DNA from: Pseudoselenomonas ruminantium | GTDB lineage: Bacteria; Bacillota; Negativicutes; Selenomonadales; Selenomonadaceae | NCBI GenBank assembly: GCA_015058575.1 | Contig: SVBZ01000046.1 | Span: 1-45,017 of the forward strand | Direction of reading: 5' to 3' | DNA length: 45,017 nt | In this document: piece by piece, positions 14,482-22,505 of the stretch | Position numbering within the stretch: the first letter of the stretch is position 1 | How the letters are laid out: the number at the start of each line of letters is the position of its first letter | Translations under genes and position numbers: made by a program | The notes under the pieces: generated by a model | The model's database searches: none | The model's input: only the letters and a program-made list of their open reading frames with translations | Told to the model about the DNA's origin: nothing

Positions 14482-15048
14482 TCAATGGAAGCGGCCCAGG
14501 ATAATGATGAGGAGGAAGACCAGGACTCCGAAAAGATAGGCGGCGCCAAAGAAATATGAGAAGAAATGACGATGACCGGTCAATTTTTCCCGACGATATA
14601 AATAAATTGGCGGGCAGAGGAATATCGCAAGATAATACCATTTGGATAGCGGAAACCCTGCGCGTTCCAAGTAGTTTTTATCAATGCAAAGCAGGGAGAA
14701 AGAGAAGAGCGAGATGTAGCGCGGCATAGGTGGCAGATGCAGGGGATTCTGCACGATGCCGTAGATGAAAGGGAGAAACAAGGCCAGCCGGCAGAGGTTC
14801 CAGCCTTTTTGCAGAAGTGCTAAATCCTCAGGCGCAGGGGGGAAAATCATGTTTGCCGGACCGGACGCTGCGCCGCTGGCGGCGTAGTTCATGTTCATAG
14901 GGGAAGCTGCAGCAGTGGCAAATTCTGGTGCCTTTTGGTCAGTCGTATTTGGATTGGCTGCTGGTCCTGGACTGTTTACAGGTGTGCCGCAGCTTGAACA
15001 GAACTTTGAATCATTTTCCAATGGATTACCACATTTCATGCAAAACAT
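14482..15048 (-). CDS. Zinc-ribbon membrane protein
   Basis: 188 residues. The N-terminus is a zinc ribbon with two Cys pairs (MFCMKCGNPLENDSKFCSSC), followed by an Ala/Pro-rich linker to about residue 75. The second half has three to four membrane helices (LALFLPFIYGIV, ISLFSFSLLCI, WYYLAIFLCPPIYLY, AAYLFGVLVFLLIIILG). Related zinc-ribbon membrane proteins have no known biochemical role. GAGGAA lies 6 nt before the ATG. Its 3' part includes one TGACCGGTCA palindrome (14573-14582), encoding KLTGH. It is divergent from another zinc-ribbon gene at 15265. Confidence 0.75.
   Translation of the reverse strand: MFCMKCGNPLENDSKFCSSCGTPVNSPGPAANPNTTDQKAPEFATAAASPMNMNYAASGAASGPANMIFPPAPEDLALLQKGWNLCRLALFLPFIYGIVQNPLHLPPMPRYISLFSFSLLCIDKNYLERAGFPLSKWYYLAIFLCPPIYLYRREKLTGHRHFFSYFFGAAYLFGVLVFLLIIILGRFH
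14573..14583. repeat. Single TTGACNNGTCAA-type palindrome copy in the zinc-ribbon gene
   Basis: TGACCGGTCAA; one of the solitary copies, in the loop between the last membrane helices (REKLTGHRH). Confidence 0.7.
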
Positions 15049-15264
15049 AAAAATTCCTCACTTTAAATAATATTTTGCTAAGCTATCAAATATAGATAGT
15101 TTATACACTTGTTCCTTATACATACTACGCAGGGATTGTTTGCTAAGCGTTAATCTTCGATTAGATATCCGTTAAATCGTGCAAATTTTAATGAAATTAT
15201 ATTTTTTACGTGCTATGGTGTCTAGCGGAAAAATTCTTATGAAAGATGGATGGAGGATACGATT

Positions 15265-16086
15265 ATGTTTTGTAAAAATTGTAACACGCAGCTGCCGGAT
15301 AATGCGACATTCTGCAAAAATTGTGGTGCACGGTTGACACAGGAATCCGCAGGTCCCGCGAAACCGCAGACGGTTATCCAACCGCCGGAGCCACCGATGG
15401 GGCATACGGCTTCGCAGATGAACAGGCAGGGGGGCTATTATCCGCAGCAGCCGCCGCAGCGAGCTTCAACGCTAAAGATTGTAGGTTTGACGTTGGCGGC
15501 GGTAGTGGCAGTTGGTGGTGTTTTCTTTGCCGTCTCGGGCTCAGATGCAAAGGATAAGCCGTCTACGGAGGTAAGCGAGCCGGCAGCATCGGGCGGGAGC
15601 AACACGAAGCAGGATAAAACCCAGCCGTCACAGGCACAGCCCCAGCAGACCCAGCAGCCGGCGGCAGCGGCAGGAACGTTAGCTATTAAGGAGAAAAATT
15701 TAAAAGTAAGTCTAAAAGAAACTGGTCAGCAATTGCTGACGATAGCCGATGCACAGATTTCTTTTGATGCATCTGGCCGTCCGCAATTGTGCTTCTTGTA
15801 CCAAAATGATACCGGCAAGCAGGTAAAGAGCCTCGATCTGCTGGTAAGAGCTGTTGGCCCGAATGGCGAGTTTATGAAAAGCCCTGTAACGGGAGATACG
15901 GTTCAGGCTGTGGAACTGAACCGTGTCCTGGCACCGGGCGCAGCCACGAGCGCTAGTGACGTTATTCCTTTGACGGATCTGCCACAGGCTGGCAAATATC
16001 AGGTCGTAATCAGCTGCATCAATTATGCGGATTCTAGTTATCTGATGTTTGACTACGACTATCGCCCGACGCTTGTTCTCGAGTGA
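15265..16086 (+). CDS. Zinc-ribbon protein with a single membrane helix
   Basis: 273 residues. An N-terminal zinc ribbon (MFCKNCNTQLPDNATFCKNC) is followed by a Pro/Gln linker, a membrane helix near residue 75-95 (IVGLTLAAVVAVGGVFFAVS), a Gln/Pro/Ala-rich low-complexity stretch, and a C-terminal beta-rich domain from about residue 135 (QISFDASGRPQLCFLYQND to YLMFDYDYRPTLVLE). The last part should lie outside the cytoplasm. The ATG at 15265 has GGAGG 8 nt upstream. It is the divergent partner of the gene at 14482, and the two N-termini look like copies of one module. Function unknown. Confidence 0.75.
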   Translation: MFCKNCNTQLPDNATFCKNCGARLTQESAGPAKPQTVIQPPEPPMGHTASQMNRQGGYYPQQPPQRASTLKIVGLTLAAVVAVGGVFFAVSGSDAKDKPSTEVSEPAASGGSNTKQDKTQPSQAQPQQTQQPAAAAGTLAIKEKNLKVSLKETGQQLLTIADAQISFDASGRPQLCFLYQNDTGKQVKSLDLLVRAVGPNGEFMKSPVTGDTVQAVELNRVLAPGAATSASDVIPLTDLPQAGKYQVVISCINYADSSYLMFDYDYRPTLVLE

Positions 16087-16225
16087 GGAATAAGTCCGGC
16101 CACTGCGGGATAGGTGATATTCGTCGCTGAAAAAGTAAATTTATGCAGGAAAATCAAGTCCTCCGTAGAATACAGTAAGGGAACGGATGTGATTGTTCAA
16201 TGGAACAAGGGAGGACGAGGAGATC

Positions 16226-18280
16226 ATGAGGAAACCAGAAGGCAGTATCAAGACACTGTTTATAACATGTATTGTCGTTATTACGGGGGTCTTGCTAGCG
16301 ATACAGACATTCATCAATGTATCGCAATTCCAAAAAGGTATGGAAGCGCAAGTCAAAGCTACGCTGGAACAGCAGGGGCAGGGGATTGCTGCCAAGCTCG
16401 ATCAGCGCTTGCTGCAGATCGAGCAGAAGGGCGAAGGCCTTTCCCGTGCGGTAAGCAATATGGCAAGCTATGACAATACGGTCTTGCTCGCGACCGCCAA
16501 GAGCTTTATCGAATCGGATAAGCTGGTACTCGGCAGCGGCTATTGGTTTGAGCCGAACGCTTATCAGGAGGGAATGGAATTCTACGGACCTTATCAGATG
16601 CGCAAGGGCAGCCAGATCGAGCTGACGATGGAGTACAGCACGGCCAGCTATAATTATTTTTCTTATCCTTGGTACAAAGAGGCTTTGGCTAATCCTGGCA
16701 AGGTTTTCTGGGATGGACCCTATCATGATGATACCTCCGGGACGAATATGCTGACCAGCAGCTGCGGTTTTACCAAGAATGGAAAAGCCGTCGGCGTCAT
16801 CACGATGGATGTAGGTATCGATGAGCTGGAAAACTATGTACAGAGCATCAAAGTAGGCGAACATGGCTATGCTTTCCTGCTCAGCAAGGACGGTTACTAT
16901 CTTGGCCATAAGGATAACGACAAGAACATGAAGGTCAAGATGAGTGAAGAGTCCAATCCGTCGGTGGCAGTGCTGGGCAAGCAGGCTGCTGGTATCCAGG
17001 AACTGACGCTGGTAGAAAGCGATGCGTTGGGCGAGGACAGCTATCTGATGATGGTGCCGCTTGCTATCGACAATATGAATCTGGTTCTTGTCGCACCGAA
17101 ATCTGATTATACGGGCCCGATTACGCAGGCGAAATACACGAGCATCGTCATGGCCCTTATCGTCATGCTGATACTCTGCGTCGTGCTCATCGGTATTTTC
17201 AACCGCCGGGTAGGCAACCCCATCGGACATTTGATGGAGGAGGCCGGGCAGATTGCCGATGGCAACCTGACTGGTCATGTCAATGTCGCAGCCAATGACG
17301 AAATGGGTGCTTTGGGCGGCTCGCTCAACCATATGATTGAGAACCTGCGCAAGGTCATCCGCCATGTAACCGATATGTCCCAGCAGGTGGCTGCGGCCAG
17401 CGAACAGCTTACGGCAAGTGCTGACCAGTCGGCACAGGCTTCGCATATGGTCGCAGACAGCGTCGTCAATATCGCCGAAGGCGCCAGCGAGCAGGCAGTA
17501 GAGGCTGGCAATATCCAGGCTACGGCGGAAGATGTCACGGCACATGCCAAAGAGCTGGTCGGTGATACCAAGATGGTACTGGATAATGCAGTGGCTGCCA
17601 AGGCGAAAATTACCGATGGCCGTCAGTCTATTCAGGAGGCAGTAAGGCAGATGAATAATATCACTGCCAGCACGGACAGCATCCAGCAGTCCATCGAAAA
17701 ACTCGACAAGAGTTCCCAGCAGATTGCCGATATCGTGCAGATGATTACCGGTATTGCCGAGCAGACGAATCTTCTGGCACTCAATGCTGCTATCGAGGCA
17801 GCCCGGGCTGGCGAAGCCGGACGCGGGTTTGCCGTGGTGGCGGATGAGGTCCGCAAACTGGCGGAAAGTTCCAATCAGTCTTCGCAGCAGATCGCACAGC
17901 TCGTACAGGCCAATATGCAGGATATGAAGTCAGCGGTTGAGGCCAGTGCCAGCGGCGCGCAGAGCGTGCAGGAAGGCATCAGCACCGTGCAGTCTGCCGA
18001 TGGCGCTTTTCAGGAGATCGTTGCGGTTATCGATCAACTGACGGATAAAATCCAGACCATCGCCAAAGGAATTGAGAAGATGGCAGAAGAAAACGAAACG
18101 ATGCTGCAAGCCAGCAATAATATTGCGGCGACCAGCGGCAAGAACTCCGATGAAGCCCAGTCTGTATCGGCGGCAGGCGAGGAGCAGAGTGCTTCCATGC
18201 ACGAGATTTCCGATGCAGCCCGCAGTCTGGCCCAGCTGGCTGGCGATTTGCAGGCCGAGATGGAGAAGTTTAGATTATAA
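16226..18280 (+). CDS. Methyl-accepting chemotaxis protein
   Basis: 684 residues in standard receptor order: membrane helix near residue 10-33 ([20 protein letters not shown]), a periplasmic Cache-like sensor domain (about 40-300, with [18 protein letters not shown] and [18 protein letters not shown]), a second helix ([20 protein letters not shown]), HAMP, and the cytoplasmic signalling domain with the hairpin tip [19 protein letters not shown] and [16 protein letters not shown]. It signals to CheW/CheA; ligand unknown. The ATG at 16226 follows a GGAG-rich stretch. With the flagellin gene it supports a motile organism. It contains one TGACTGGTCA (17268) in the HAMP, probably incidental. Confidence 0.93.
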   Translation: MRKPEGSIKTLFITCIVVITGVLLAIQTFINVSQFQKGMEAQVKATLEQQGQGIAAKLDQRLLQIEQKGEGLSRAVSNMASYDNTVLLATAKSFIESDKLVLGSGYWFEPNAYQEGMEFYGPYQMRKGSQIELTMEYSTASYNYFSYPWYKEALANPGKVFWDGPYHDDTSGTNMLTSSCGFTKNGKAVGVITMDVGIDELENYVQSIKVGEHGYAFLLSKDGYYLGHKDNDKNMKVKMSEESNPSVAVLGKQAAGIQELTLVESDALGEDSYLMMVPLAIDNMNLVLVAPKSDYTGPITQAKYTSIVMALIVMLILCVVLIGIFNRRVGNPIGHLMEEAGQIADGNLTGHVNVAANDEMGALGGSLNHMIENLRKVIRHVTDMSQQVAAASEQLTASADQSAQASHMVADSVVNIAEGASEQAVEAGNIQATAEDVTAHAKELVGDTKMVLDNAVAAKAKITDGRQSIQEAVRQMNNITASTDSIQQSIEKLDKSSQQIADIVQMITGIAEQTNLLALNAAIEAARAGEAGRGFAVVADEVRKLAESSNQSSQQIAQLVQANMQDMKSAVEASASGAQSVQEGISTVQSADGAFQEIVAVIDQLTDKIQTIAKGIEKMAEENETMLQASNNIAATSGKNSDEAQSVSAAGEEQSASMHEISDAARSLAQLAGDLQAEMEKFRL

Positions 18281-18295
18281 TCCTTAAAAACGAAA

Positions 18296-18339
18296 ACAGT
18301 GCAGTTCCGAGGAGCCCCTCGGAGCTGCGCTGTTTTTTG
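18296..18339 (+). terminator. Chemoreceptor gene terminator
   Basis: ACAGTGCAG-TTCCGAGG (18296-18312) pairs with CCTCGGA-GCTGCGCTGT (18317-18333), then TTTTTT. Confidence 0.8.
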
Positions 18340-18492
18340 TCGTTTTGTCAAAAGAGGAAAACAACTGTCTTTGGAAATCTGGTATCGGTCACGCAAATGG
18401 TTGGCTGAATGATAAAAATATGATAATAAACTGATGATTTTGTAACAATGTTCCATTTTTTGCTTCGAAAGACATTTTTTTTGACGTGAGTC
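18340..18492. other. Intergenic stretch without a gene
   Basis: AT-rich spacer between the chemoreceptor terminator and the PTS promoter. I see no reading frame or strong hairpin in it. Confidence 0.4.
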
Positions 18493-18522
18493 TTGAAGTA
18501 TTTCAGTCGACTATGCTATAAT
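18493..18522 (+). promoter_or_regulatory. Promoter of the PTS gene
   Basis: TTGAAG (18493-18498), 18-nt spacer, TATAAT (18517-18522) with upstream TGC (extended -10). Start near 18530, upstream of the attenuator hairpin. Confidence 0.7.
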
Positions 18523-18560
18523 AACTGCGGTAAATATTTTATGGTATGTCCGGTAAAAAG

Positions 18561-18611
18561 CATTTATCTGCTATGGTACTCGGGGTAAAATAGCAGGTAA
18601 ATGTTTTTTTT
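18561..18611 (+). terminator. Leader attenuator of the PTS gene
   Basis: CATTTATCTGCTAT (18561-18574) pairs with ATAGCAGGTAAATG (18590-18603) with one T-G wobble, followed by eight Ts. It lies inside the 5' leader, between promoter and start codon. Two direct repeats of the form ATGGTA-N4/5-GGTAAAA (18541-18557 and 18573-18590) precede or overlap it and may be part of an antiterminator, as in BglG/GlcT-controlled PTS genes; I could not match the RAT consensus. Confidence 0.75.
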
Positions 18612-18635
18612 ATTGGACAAGAGAGGATGTGTCTA

Positions 18636-20762
18636 ATGAAAGACGAAATTTTCAGCGTGCTGCAGCGCGTTGGCCGCAGTTTCATGCTGCCAGTTGCCGT
18701 GCTCCCAATTGCCGGTCTTTTGTTAGGCCTTGGTGCGTCGTTCACGAATCCGACGACAATCAAGACCTATGGACTGGAAGCTGTTTTTGGGGATGGCACA
18801 GTGCTTCATTCCCTGCTTACGGTTATGAGTGCTGCCGGTGGTACGATCTTTGGCAACCTGCCGATCATCTTTGCGGTAGGTGTAGCCATCGGTATGGCGA
18901 AGGCGGAAAAAGAGGTTGCGGCACTGGCGGCGATGATTTCTTTCTTCGTCATGCATGTTTCCTGTAATGCCATGCTCCAGCTGACGGGCAAGATTTTAGC
19001 TGATGGCTCGATTGCACCAGGCGTGCTCGAGGGTACGATTGCGTCGAGCTGCGGCATTATGTCGCTGCAGATGGGTGTTTTCGGCGGTATCATCGTTGGT
19101 ATCGGCGTTTCTATCCTGCATAATCGCTATCATAAGATTGTTCTTCCGGATGCGCTGTCTTTCTTCGGTGGTTCGCGTTTCATCCCCATCATTTCGACGG
19201 TGGTCTTCCTGTTCGTCGGTATTGCGATGACGTTTGTCTGGCCGATCGTTCAGGACCTCATCTTCGGTCTTGGCAATGTCGTTACGGGTACGGGCTACAT
19301 CGGTACGCTGATTTTCGGTATCGTAAAACGGGCGCTGATTCCGTTCGGTCTGCACCATGTATTCTATCTGCCGTTCTGGCAGACGGGTGTTGGCGGCAGC
19401 ATGATGATCGATGGCCAGCTCGTACAGGGCGGCCAGAATATCTTCTTTGCCCAGCTCGCTTCGCCGGATGTCGCTCACTTCAGTGCTGACGCTACGCGTT
19501 ATTTCTCGGGTGAGTTCATCTTCATGATCTTTGGTCTGCCGGGTGCAGCACTTGCTATGTACCGCTGCGCTCGTCCGGAGAAGAAAAAAGTCGCAGGCGG
19601 CCTGCTGCTTTCCGCAGCGCTCACGTCGATGCTCACGGGTATCACGGAGCCAATCGAGTTCTCGTTCCTGTTCGTGGCACCGCTGCTCTTCGGTGTTCAG
19701 GTTATCCTGGCTGGCGCAGCTTACATGATTGCGCATATGCTCAATATCGCTGTCGGCCTTACGTTCTCGGGTGGTCTTCTTGACCTCTTTATCTTCGGTA
19801 TCCTGCAGGGCAATGACAAGACGAGCTGGATGCTCATCATCCCGGTTGGTATCGTTTATTTCTTCCTGTATTACTTTGCGTTCTCGTTCCTCATCAAGAA
19901 GTTCAACTTCAAGACGCCGGGCCGCGAGGATGATGATGAAGAGACGAAGCTCTATACGAAGGCTGATGTCAAGGCCCGCAAAGAGGGTGCTGCTGGTGCT
20001 GGCGATGAGCTCAGCCCGGTCATCGCACGTGCTCTGGGCAGCAAGCGCAATATCACGTCGGTTGACTGCTGTGCAACGCGTCTGCGCTGCTCGGTAGCAG
20101 ATTCCGAGCTCGTTGACCAGAAACTCTTGAAGGCTACGGGCGCTTCGGGTGTCATCGTCAAGGGCACGGGCGTACAGGTTATCTATGGACCGAAGGTCGC
20201 TGTCATCAAGTCGAACCTCGAAGAGTATCTGGCTACGGCTCCGGATGTCGAGCCAGAGGCTGAGGCTCCGGCAGTGGAGGAGCAGGCTGAGAATACGGCT
20301 GAGACTCCGGTAGCAGCTCATGGTGAGCATGAGTTCTATGCGCCGGTTGCTGGTACGGCACATGCCATCACCGAAGCACCGGATGCTGCTTTTGCTGGCA
20401 AGATGATGGGCGATGGTTTCTTCATCGCACCGGCTGACGGCAATGTCGTTGCCCCGTGCGATGCCGAGGTCATGTTCGTTTTCGATACGAAGCATGCGAT
20501 TGGCATGAAGGCCGCTGACGGCACGGAATTCCTCATCCACTTCGGCGTTGATACCGTAAAACTCGGTGGCCAGGGCTTTGAGGTCTTCGTCGAGCAGGGC
20601 CAGCAGGTCAAGAAGGGCGACAAGCTCATGCAGGTCGACCTCGACTATGTCAAGGCTAACGCTCCGTCGGATGTCTGCCTCGTAATCTTCACGGGCGGTC
20701 AGGCTGTACATGTAGAAAAATCCTATGGCGTCAAAGCATTGGATGCTGTTGCTTCCTATTGA
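18636..20762 (+). CDS. PTS sugar permease, EIICBA (glucose/GlcNAc/maltose superfamily)
   Basis: 708 residues with three fused PTS domains. EIIC (about 1-430) is membrane-embedded and has LPVAVLPIAGLLLGLG, IPFGLHHVFYLPFW and the signature GITEPIEFSFLFVAPLLFG. EIIB (about 455-530) has the phosphocysteine in DCCATRLRC. EIIA (about 565-708) has the active His in FLIHFGVDTVKLGGQGFEV. It takes up and phosphorylates a hexose using phosphate from HPr; the exact sugar (glucose, GlcNAc, glucosamine or an alpha-glucoside) is not settled by sequence reading. The ATG at 18636 is preferred over 18627, which overlaps the Shine-Dalgarno. Expression should depend on read-through of the leader attenuator. Confidence 0.92.
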   Translation: MKDEIFSVLQRVGRSFMLPVAVLPIAGLLLGLGASFTNPTTIKTYGLEAVFGDGTVLHSLLTVMSAAGGTIFGNLPIIFAVGVAIGMAKAEKEVAALAAMISFFVMHVSCNAMLQLTGKILADGSIAPGVLEGTIASSCGIMSLQMGVFGGIIVGIGVSILHNRYHKIVLPDALSFFGGSRFIPIISTVVFLFVGIAMTFVWPIVQDLIFGLGNVVTGTGYIGTLIFGIVKRALIPFGLHHVFYLPFWQTGVGGSMMIDGQLVQGGQNIFFAQLASPDVAHFSADATRYFSGEFIFMIFGLPGAALAMYRCARPEKKKVAGGLLLSAALTSMLTGITEPIEFSFLFVAPLLFGVQVILAGAAYMIAHMLNIAVGLTFSGGLLDLFIFGILQGNDKTSWMLIIPVGIVYFFLYYFAFSFLIKKFNFKTPGREDDDEETKLYTKADVKARKEGAAGAGDELSPVIARALGSKRNITSVDCCATRLRCSVADSELVDQKLLKATGASGVIVKGTGVQVIYGPKVAVIKSNLEEYLATAPDVEPEAEAPAVEEQAENTAETPVAAHGEHEFYAPVAGTAHAITEAPDAAFAGKMMGDGFFIAPADGNVVAPCDAEVMFVFDTKHAIGMKAADGTEFLIHFGVDTVKLGGQGFEVFVEQGQQVKKGDKLMQVDLDYVKANAPSDVCLVIFTGGQAVHVEKSYGVKALDAVASY

Positions 20763-20806
20763 TTAGACTGCCATTATATGTGCTGGTAAAAATGTGCTAG
20801 CATTGA

Positions 20807-20850
20807 CGCTTGAGGGGAGGCTGAAACCAGCCCCTTCTCAAGCGTTTTTT
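20807..20850 (+). terminator. PTS gene terminator
   Basis: CGCTTGAGGGGAGGCTG (20807-20823) pairs with CAGCCCCTTCTCAAGCG (20828-20844) with minor mismatch, then TTTTTTT. Confidence 0.9.
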
Positions 20851-20871
20851 TATGGATAATCTACGCTGTCC

Positions 20872-20973
20872 ATGTTGTGGACGATGTTGACACGCTATAT
20901 CTCAGGCATCTTGGGCGGTATGACGGGAGATACTTTGGGAGCTGGCGATGAATTGAGTGAGATACTCTTTCTG
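20872..20973 (+). pseudogene. cobS: 3' remnant of cobS (adenosylcobinamide-GDP ribazoletransferase)
   Basis: Only about 34 codons are left: TRYISGILGGMTGDTLGAGD then ELSEILFL, the C-terminal signature of CobS (GG-TGD-GA-E). The family is normally ~250 residues with several membrane helices, all missing here. The piece begins directly after the PTS terminator with no promoter or Shine-Dalgarno, and runs out of frame into the phosphatase remnant that follows. CobS joins alpha-ribazole phosphate to adenosylcobinamide-GDP in B12 synthesis; this copy cannot work. Confidence 0.65.
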
Positions 20974-21538
20974 GGGCAATGTGCAGGGGGGCTATTATGG
21001 GCGCACCGACTGCCCGCTGACCGCCAAAGGACGCCAGCAGGCAGAAAGGGTCGGCACCACTATGCGGGAATTACGGGCGGCAGGAGCGGACAGGGGACTG
21101 CTGCTCCTTACTAGTCCTTTGGAGCGGGCACGCCATACGGCGGAAATAGTCCGTGAAGCTGCCGGGCTTAACGGAGCCTTCCTCGTTGAGCCGGATTGGC
21201 AGGAAATCGACTTTGGCCGCTGGGAGAAGCGCCACTACCAAGACATAGCGCGGGAAGAACCAGCGGCATGGCAAAGTCTTTGCGACGATTGGCAGAATTT
21301 CTGCTATCCGCAGGGGGAAAGTTTCCGTGTATTTTCCGAGCGGGTCATTGCCGCCTGGCAAAAGTGGCAATTGCTTGCCAGCCGTCAGCAAAAGGATATA
21401 TTGGTGGTCAGCCATGGCGGCGTGCTAAAAGTGATCCGCCTGTTTGCTGAGGCGCGTCCGTGGGATGACTTTTGGCGTTTGCACATTTCGCCTGGGGAGT
21501 TGCAGGTTATGCCAAGTGACGGGTCGCCTTTTCCTTGA
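20957..21538 (+). pseudogene. N-terminally damaged histidine phosphatase (CobC-like alpha-ribazole phosphatase)
   Basis: The body of a phosphoglycerate-mutase-like phosphatase is present: GGYYGRTDCPLTAKG, TSPLERARHTAEIV, EIDFGRWEKRHY and the second histidine motif VVSHGGVLKVIRLF. The N-terminal catalytic LxRHG motif, which carries the phosphorylated His, should lie just before GGYYGRTD but reads WGNVQ, or LGQC in the cobS frame. The only start is a GTG without a Shine-Dalgarno. Following a cobS tail, this most likely was cobC (alpha-ribazole phosphatase). A one-base error in the sequence could exaggerate the damage, but Arg and His codons are absent in both frames. Confidence 0.7.
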
Positions 21539-21563
21539 CGAAATCTGAGGTGCGTGCTATATT
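21535..21563 (+). promoter_or_regulatory. Promoter of the riboswitch-folT transcript
   Basis: TTGACG (21535-21540), 17-nt spacer, TATATT (21558-21563) with TGC in front. Start near 21570. The -35 overlaps the stop codon of the phosphatase remnant. Confidence 0.75.
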
Positions 21564-21585
21564 GAGTGCATACAGATGCATATCT

Positions 21586-21746
21586 GTAACAGAGTAAGTG
21601 AATGTGCGTTAAGTGCCGGATGGACGGGGAGTTGTCATCTGGACGAAAAGTTTTTACTTGCGGTACATTTGCTGCATCCCGCTGTTGCATCTATGAGACC
21701 ATGACCTCTCAATCATGCAACAACGCTTGCTTTTGCATGAAGGAGG
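21586..21746 (+). promoter_or_regulatory. THF (tetrahydrofolate) riboswitch with Shine-Dalgarno switch
   Basis: The aptamer core matches the THF-I class: GCGTTAAGTG (21606-21615), a GGG...TTGTC segment, ACGAA (21643-21647), GCGGT (21660-21664) and GCTGCATCC (21671-21679). P1 can be AACAG (21588-21592) with CTGTT (21682-21686). Downstream, ATGCAA (21715-21720) can pair either with TTGCAT (21685-21690), which overlaps the P1 3' strand, or with TTGCATG (21733-21739) right beside the Shine-Dalgarno AAGGAGG (21740-21746). Ligand-stabilised P1 would therefore favour sequestering the ribosome site and lower FolT. Confidence 0.85.
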
Positions 21747-21753
21747 TTTTTTT

Positions 21754-22263
21754 ATGTCCAATGAAAAAGTGCGGGCGATGATTTATGGTGGATTTTGCAT
21801 CAGCTTTATCATTTTGCTCACATATGTTTTTTCAGTCCAGACGGTATTTATCCATATCACATTTGGTTTTTTACCGCTGGCTATGTATGGTGCCTGGTTT
21901 GGCCCTTGGCGGGCAGGCGTGATTGGTGCTTTGGCCAATTTCCTGGGTACGGCAGTGCTGGGCCTGGGCGCTTTTTTCCCGGGCTTTATGCTGTCGGATT
22001 TTCTGACCGGCTGGATTTATGGCTTTTTCTTCCATAATAAACAGCCAGTAGGCTGGAAGGAGGCTTGGCTGCCGTTTTTGCTGGTTATGGTCATTGTGCA
22101 TTTGGGGATGAATACCCTGTGGCTCATGTTGTTTTATGATAAGGCAGCATCTGCAATCTTTGTGAGCAGGCTTGTCAAGAATATTGTTTGCTATCCGCTT
22201 GAGATCAGCTTGTTTTTGATGGTATACCGGCCAGCGGCGGCCTGGCATTTGCAAAAATCGTAA
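21754..22263 (+). CDS. folT: Folate-family ECF transporter S component
   Basis: 169 residues with five to six membrane helices, among them IYGGFCISFIILLTYVFSV, ITFGFLPLAMYGAWFGPWRA and VIGALANFLGTAVLGLGAFF. The FGFLPLAMYGAWFGP stretch is characteristic of S components of the folate group. It binds folate and docks onto the shared ECF module (EcfA/A'/T), not encoded here. The THF riboswitch directly upstream strongly supports folate as substrate. The ATG at 21754 has AAGGAGG 7 nt upstream, which decides the start over 21715. Confidence 0.9.
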   Translation: MSNEKVRAMIYGGFCISFIILLTYVFSVQTVFIHITFGFLPLAMYGAWFGPWRAGVIGALANFLGTAVLGLGAFFPGFMLSDFLTGWIYGFFFHNKQPVGWKEAWLPFLLVMVIVHLGMNTLWLMLFYDKAASAIFVSRLVKNIVCYPLEISLFLMVYRPAAAWHLQKS

Positions 22264-22335
22264 GCCTCCCAAAACAACTATGCCGTCATTTTTGCCGTTA
22301 TTATAGGGAGCGGCGATAAAAAAATGAAAAAAGGT

Positions 22336-22364
22336 TTGACAGATCGTAATACATATGGTACACT
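22336..22364 (+). promoter_or_regulatory. infC operon promoter
   Basis: TTGACA (22336-22341), 17-nt spacer, TACACT (22359-22364). Start near 22371. Confidence 0.75.
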
Positions 22365-22370
22365 AACAAA

Positions 22371-22475
22371 GTCGTGAACAAGAAGAGGCCACCGCTTCTC
22401 ACCTGCTGACAAAGGTCAGATGGGTTTATAGCATGAGTTTTTTAGAGGTGGCTTTGTGCCGCCTCTTTCTTGTTT
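22371..22475 (+). promoter_or_regulatory. infC leader with attenuator (L20-leader-like)
   Basis: A structured leader ending in AGAGGTGGC (22444-22452) paired with GCCGCCTCT (22458-22466) and a TTCTTGTTT tail, a terminator. An earlier segment AGGCCACC (22386-22393) is complementary to GGTGG of the terminator's left arm, so an alternative fold exists. In Firmicutes this position holds the L20 autoregulatory leader, by which excess L20 shuts off the operon. Confidence 0.6.
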
Positions 22476-22505
22476 ATAAAAAGAAATACCAGGAGGTGTT
22501 CTACT

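Noticed and set aside
17268..17277. TGACTGGTCA in the chemoreceptor
   Set aside because: Kept in the count, but it encodes DGNLTGHVN, a usual HAMP sequence, and is solitary, so this copy may be chance.
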